From Tetragonia tetragonoides (lineage: Eukaryota; Streptophyta; Magnoliopsida; Caryophyllales; Aizoaceae): a DNA stretch of 64,000 nucleotides. The notes under the pieces are model-generated. The model was not told the DNA's origin, did not search any database, and saw only the letters and a program-made list of their open reading frames with translations. A program made the position numbers and the translations under genes. Below, in pieces: positions 60,041 through 64,000 of the stretch; positions within the stretch are counted from its first letter, which is position 1; every line of letters starts with the position of its first letter. The stretch lies in NCBI GenBank assembly GCA_038025085.1, contig CM076142.1:13249501-13313500 (forward strand). The letters run 5' to 3'.

Positions 60041-62285
60041 TTTATGGGTCTTAACGAAATATGGATGCCGAAAAATTACCAATTCGAGATGTCTGTCCCA
60101 TTTCATTGGTGAAGCCTCTTTTGGTGCTACGTTAATGAGGCTTGTATATTTGCGTTGGTTATTTATCTAGTCTGATATGTTCGCTATTGAACATGAGAGT
60201 CCGAAAATGACATAGCAGGATGTGCCTCGATCGCCATTTACTTGCACCTGTTTTTAGATGAGCAAAAAAATTAGATTGTAGTTGATTGTTGGGCTGATCC
60301 GAGATTAGACTAGTCTCTATTGTGTTCGGTCCATGGTCCAGACTTTTGATAAATTTGGTTTTCGCTCCAATTTGGTCCAAATCGTCTAGACCTGACTTGA
60401 TCGAATTGCACCGAAAATTGATGTTTTTTTCAAAAACGTAAAAGAAAAAAGGTAATATTGGTTGGACTTGAATTAATTGGACTATAATAAAACAAACTAT
60501 ATAATACTAAAATTCAAATAGGTATGCCCTTCTATTTGGAGGGTGATTGAAAAAAATAAGCCAAAAATCACGTTTAACAAGTTTCAAAACAGAGTTGGTT
60601 GATTTCGGTCGGAGCTGGATTTTACTAGTTTGGTTTGGCCCAAAGGCAAACCTTTTTCCGTTCAATGCACTGTCTAATTTTTTCTTGAAATTCGGTCTCG
60701 ATCCAATTCAATCTGATCTGGTCTGATATTAAACTGGTGTGCATTCTTAACAACAACAAACCTATATGTTTAAATGATGTCTCGTGTGAAGGGATTTATA
60801 AGAGCAATTATTGGAACTCAAGATCTCTCGATACTCGTAGTATTGATATCATGTGAATGTATCAAAAAGTTTAAATGTAATGGATAATTATTTCATATTA
60901 CGCTTTCTCACGTGAATGACATTAGACTTGAAGCTTAAATGATGCATACTCCTCTTAACATTGTGCTTAGATTACTCAAACTATAGAAGCAAAGAGGTCC
61001 ATGGATTCAAACTCATGACATTTTGATCACCTAACTAACTATATGATACCATGTAAAATAACCAATTCAACTAAAAGTAAAGGTTCTTTTCATTTTTATG
61101 AGATAAGGCAGGAAAGCTGGCTCATGTGCCATTACATCATAGATTCATAAGGGAATTTATAGGACTTCATGTAAGCAACATAATCAGCTTCTCTCTCTAG
61201 AAACTCTAGTCTTCTCCTAATAATTTCTTCAGCCGCCCAAAGCTTCCAAGCCCTCCCTCAAGCTTCCTAGCCCAAGCACATTTCTAGTCAATCTTCTTCC
61301 TCAAGCCACTTCTATCTCTCTCTTGCTCTCTTTTTTTTTTTAAGATCTGGATAATAAAAAATAATAAAAAAATTCAGATCTGTTTGGTTTGTTCTTTGGA
61401 CGGAAGAGAGAGATTTTTGAAGTCTTCCTTGTCGCAGTTGGGGCCACCGTCGGGGTTGCCGGCGAGGTCTTTTGGTCGACTTTGCTAGTCTTCTAGCCCC
61501 TCCGACGAATTTGAACGTTATGGGTATTTAGCCGAGTTTCATGATTGTCTATTTAATTTTAGATGACAAGAAGTTTGAGGTTTTAGACTTTAGATTTTTC
61601 AACAAATCTCAGATCTGAAACCTTTAATCAAAAAAAAAGAAGATAACGTAAGTTGGCTCAGCTTTATGGGAGTTTGATCAATTTAGGCTTTGGTTGCATA
61701 AATTTGGTTTGATTTCTCAGATCTGTTTTTACTCAACTTTAAGCTTGTTGTCTTTGAAGAATGTCGGTTGGTCATGCGTTTCCGCCATGGTCTTCAGCCA
61801 TTTGAAGCTTCAGTTGATGGTGATAAGAGGATTTTGAAGAATTGATTCTCTTTGTTTCTTGTGTTCTTGAGCTGATGAACAAGATGAAAATGAAAGTGAA
61901 AGATGTTCTTTTTTAGATTTATCTAAGTCTGTATCATTTTTAGTCTTCCTGTTTATTTGCTCTTGGCTGTAATTTGTTGTATTAAGTCCTTCACGAATCT
62001 GTTAGTGAAGGCATCTTAGGTTAACCTCTAATGGAGGTTAACTTGGTTGTCTTGCCTTTTCAAAAAAAAATAATAAAATAATAATAAAATAAGGGAAGGA
62101 AATAGCCCATGAGTCCACAACATACAATACCACTATTAAGTACATGAGTGTAGTAATGAATTTTGAACCTCCAACCTTAAAGTAGGAGGTGTGGATGCTC
62201 ACTATTAAGTTACCCCAACTTAAACTCTAAAGAAACTAATAATTTATTATTTTATGTATATCCTTCTACCCTTATAAAAGAGAAA
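60041..62285. other. Gene-free region with a possible ORF-less retroposon
   Basis: The segment 61180-62070 starts CT-rich, has no long frame, and ends TTGTCTTGCCTTTTC plus an A-run near 62061, which suggests a retroposed transcript. No target duplication was found. The rest is unclassified AT-rich sequence. Confidence 0.35.
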
Positions 62286-62762
62286 ATGGACATTAAAAAT
62301 TGTTCATTACACATTCATAATGAATAGTCCCCTGCCTCGTATTCCTTTTGTTTCTACCTTTTCTTCCTCATTTTCTCTTTCTTTTCTTTACTGAAAGGAA
62401 AATAATTGTATGCCTAATTTCTTTTCTCTTGCCTTTTTTTTTAAATAATTTCCCATTTTTCCTTTTCTCTTTCCCATTCTCCTCCTCCTCCTCCAGCCTG
62501 CTATATCGACTAGAGGAAGTACAGAATGATGGATATTAAACACTGTTCATTACACATTTCATAATGAATAGTCCCCTGCCTCATATCCTTTTTTTTTCTA
62601 CCTTTTCTTCCGCTTTTCTCTTTCTTTTCTTTATTGAAAGGAAAATAATTGTCTGCCTAATTTATGTTATCTTGTCTTTTTTTAATAATTTCCCCTTTCC
62701 CCTTTCCCTTTCCCTTTCCCTCCCTCCTCCAGCATGCTATACCGACTAGAGGAAGTACAGAG
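62286..62762. repeat. Tandem duplication of about 240 bp
   Basis: The first copy runs 62286-62526 and the second about 62527-62762. Both go from TGTTCATTACACATT through AATGAATAGTCCCCTGCCTC, CTTTCTTTTCTTTA, GAAAGGAAAATAATTGT to CGACTAGAGGAAGTACAG. They differ by several substitutions and small indels, mainly in the pyrimidine-rich part. Confidence 0.88.
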
Positions 62763-62837
62763 CTTCCATTCTTTTTTTTTAAATTTTCTTTTTATATGGC
62801 CTATGCGTCCTCACCTAGCAACAATAATGAACTGGCA

Positions 62838-63130
62838 AAAACTGATCCGATCCAAACCCGAACCGCCAGGCCGCCACAAAACCGACCCGACAAGATTCAA
62901 ACCCAAAATGACCCGACCCATTTGGATCCGAGACCGAAATGACCCGAACCCGACTCGATCCCGAATATTGTGAGACAATATTTGTCAACCCCGTTGGATA
63001 ACCCGAAACCGAACCTGCATTTGACCCGATATATTCGACCCGTATTTGACCCGACCCGTATTTAACCCGATCCATATTCGACCCAACCGGTATTTGACCG
63101 ACCGAAATCCGACCCGACCGACCCATTTAC
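62838..63130. repeat. Degenerate ACCCGA-rich tract
   Basis: Irregular repeats of GACCCGA, ACCCGAACC and TATTTGACCCG run for nearly 300 bp. Similar 'CCCGA' tracts often lie in non-autonomous plant repeats. The frames through it are repeat by-products. Confidence 0.65.
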
Positions 63131-64000
63131 CAGGTCTAACCACGCGTCAATTACCGAATCCAACCCAATCTGGAAAGAAGATTCGAGTCCTAGTCATTTC
63201 CAGGTTGGTGAAAGTACTAGAAGCAAGTGCATGTACTACAACAATTGAATACAACCATCATTTTTACCATTGAACTTGTTGGCGCCCACAGCTCAACACC
63301 CTCAGGCTCAAAACCGTGAACGTGCTCCCTTTAGGACAGTGCATGTAAGATGTAACCAACCACAAGCATTGCATTCTAGTGATTCTACGCTCAAAATCTA
63401 CTGCTTCTTGCTAGTTGTCAATTATAAAATCATAGTTCATCCCCAACAACCACTTCAGAAATTAAAGAAACAGAAGATATTGATTAGTTTTACATTTTAG
63501 ATCCTTTATTTTCTTCTTATGGTTTATAGACATGATTGATATCCTAGTCAATCCTAGATGATTTGTTGATATCAGAGGTACTTGGCAGATTGGACTAGAA
63601 TCTAATCAATCTATTATCTAATATATATATATAAAGTTGGATCATGACCGTCGCTGCATCGATACGTGTCATGCCATGTCACGATCCCAATCATCATCAT
63701 ATCTAAAAGTCAATGCCATGTCACCCAAATAATTAATGACTGATACATTAACTATGTTATCTCATTAATTACGATACATGAACATTATTAATTTCATAGA
63801 TATGGTACATGAACTTAAAATAAATTATGCTAAAAACTAGGTACAACGAATCTAATTTATGAGAGAAAATAGTCCTAACATATATAGTCCATGTTTTGGT
63901 AGATTATACATCTGAAATTTTTAATGATTCTCCATGAAGATGGAGAAAAATAGTAGATTAGTAGAATATATAGTTAAGTAAGATAGTTGTAAACATATTT
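63131..64000. other. Gene-free end of the window
   Basis: AT-rich, with a short (AT)n run near 63622-63634. No gene, RNA or element boundary is recognised. Confidence 0.55.

Overview
The window is nuclear DNA of a flowering plant, most likely a eudicot. The evidence is AT-rich sequence, genes with many GT-AG introns, a class II fumarase of plant type, two ethylene receptors, ribosomal protein L19, and plant repeats: Stowaway MITEs with CTCCCTCCGT ends, hAT elements with 8-bp target duplications, tRNA-derived SINEs and plant LINEs with a zf-RVT tail. I cannot name the family or species.

Layout: (1) 664-8737, plus strand: fumarate hydratase, 16 exons visible, with the exon(s) for the transit peptide lying upstream of the window. 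(2) 8.7-15.3 kb: gene-free and repeat-rich, with a LINE relic in two opposite orientations, a 1-kb terminal-inverted-repeat element and a nested 524-bp palindrome. (3) 15783-26523, plus strand: a DHX37-type DEAH-box RNA helicase of 10 coding exons. Intron 5 carries an antisense LINE with a 17-bp target duplication and intron 8 carries a GC-rich hAT element. (4) 26.7-34.3 kb: an LTR-like block split by a partial LINE that sits between 305-bp direct repeats, then two related TIR elements. (5) 37377-42033, plus strand: an ERS1-type ethylene receptor. (6) 50611-55371, plus strand: a second, diverged ERS1-like receptor with the same five coding exons. (7) 57531-59766, minus strand: RPL19. (8) 60-64 kb: no gene recognised; tandem and simple repeats.

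The four conserved genes are unrelated housekeeping or signalling functions (TCA cycle, ribosome assembly, ethylene perception, ribosome structure) and are not an operon-like unit. The exception is the receptor pair, which is a tandem duplication. The upstream copy looks fully functional. The downstream copy keeps an open frame of 601 codons over five exons but has replaced the copper-ligand His of the ethylene-binding site by Pro, one of the dimer cysteines by Ser, and several other sensor residues. It has also altered the histidine-kinase H and G2 boxes. It is the best candidate here for something undescribed: a receptor paralogue predicted not to bind ethylene.
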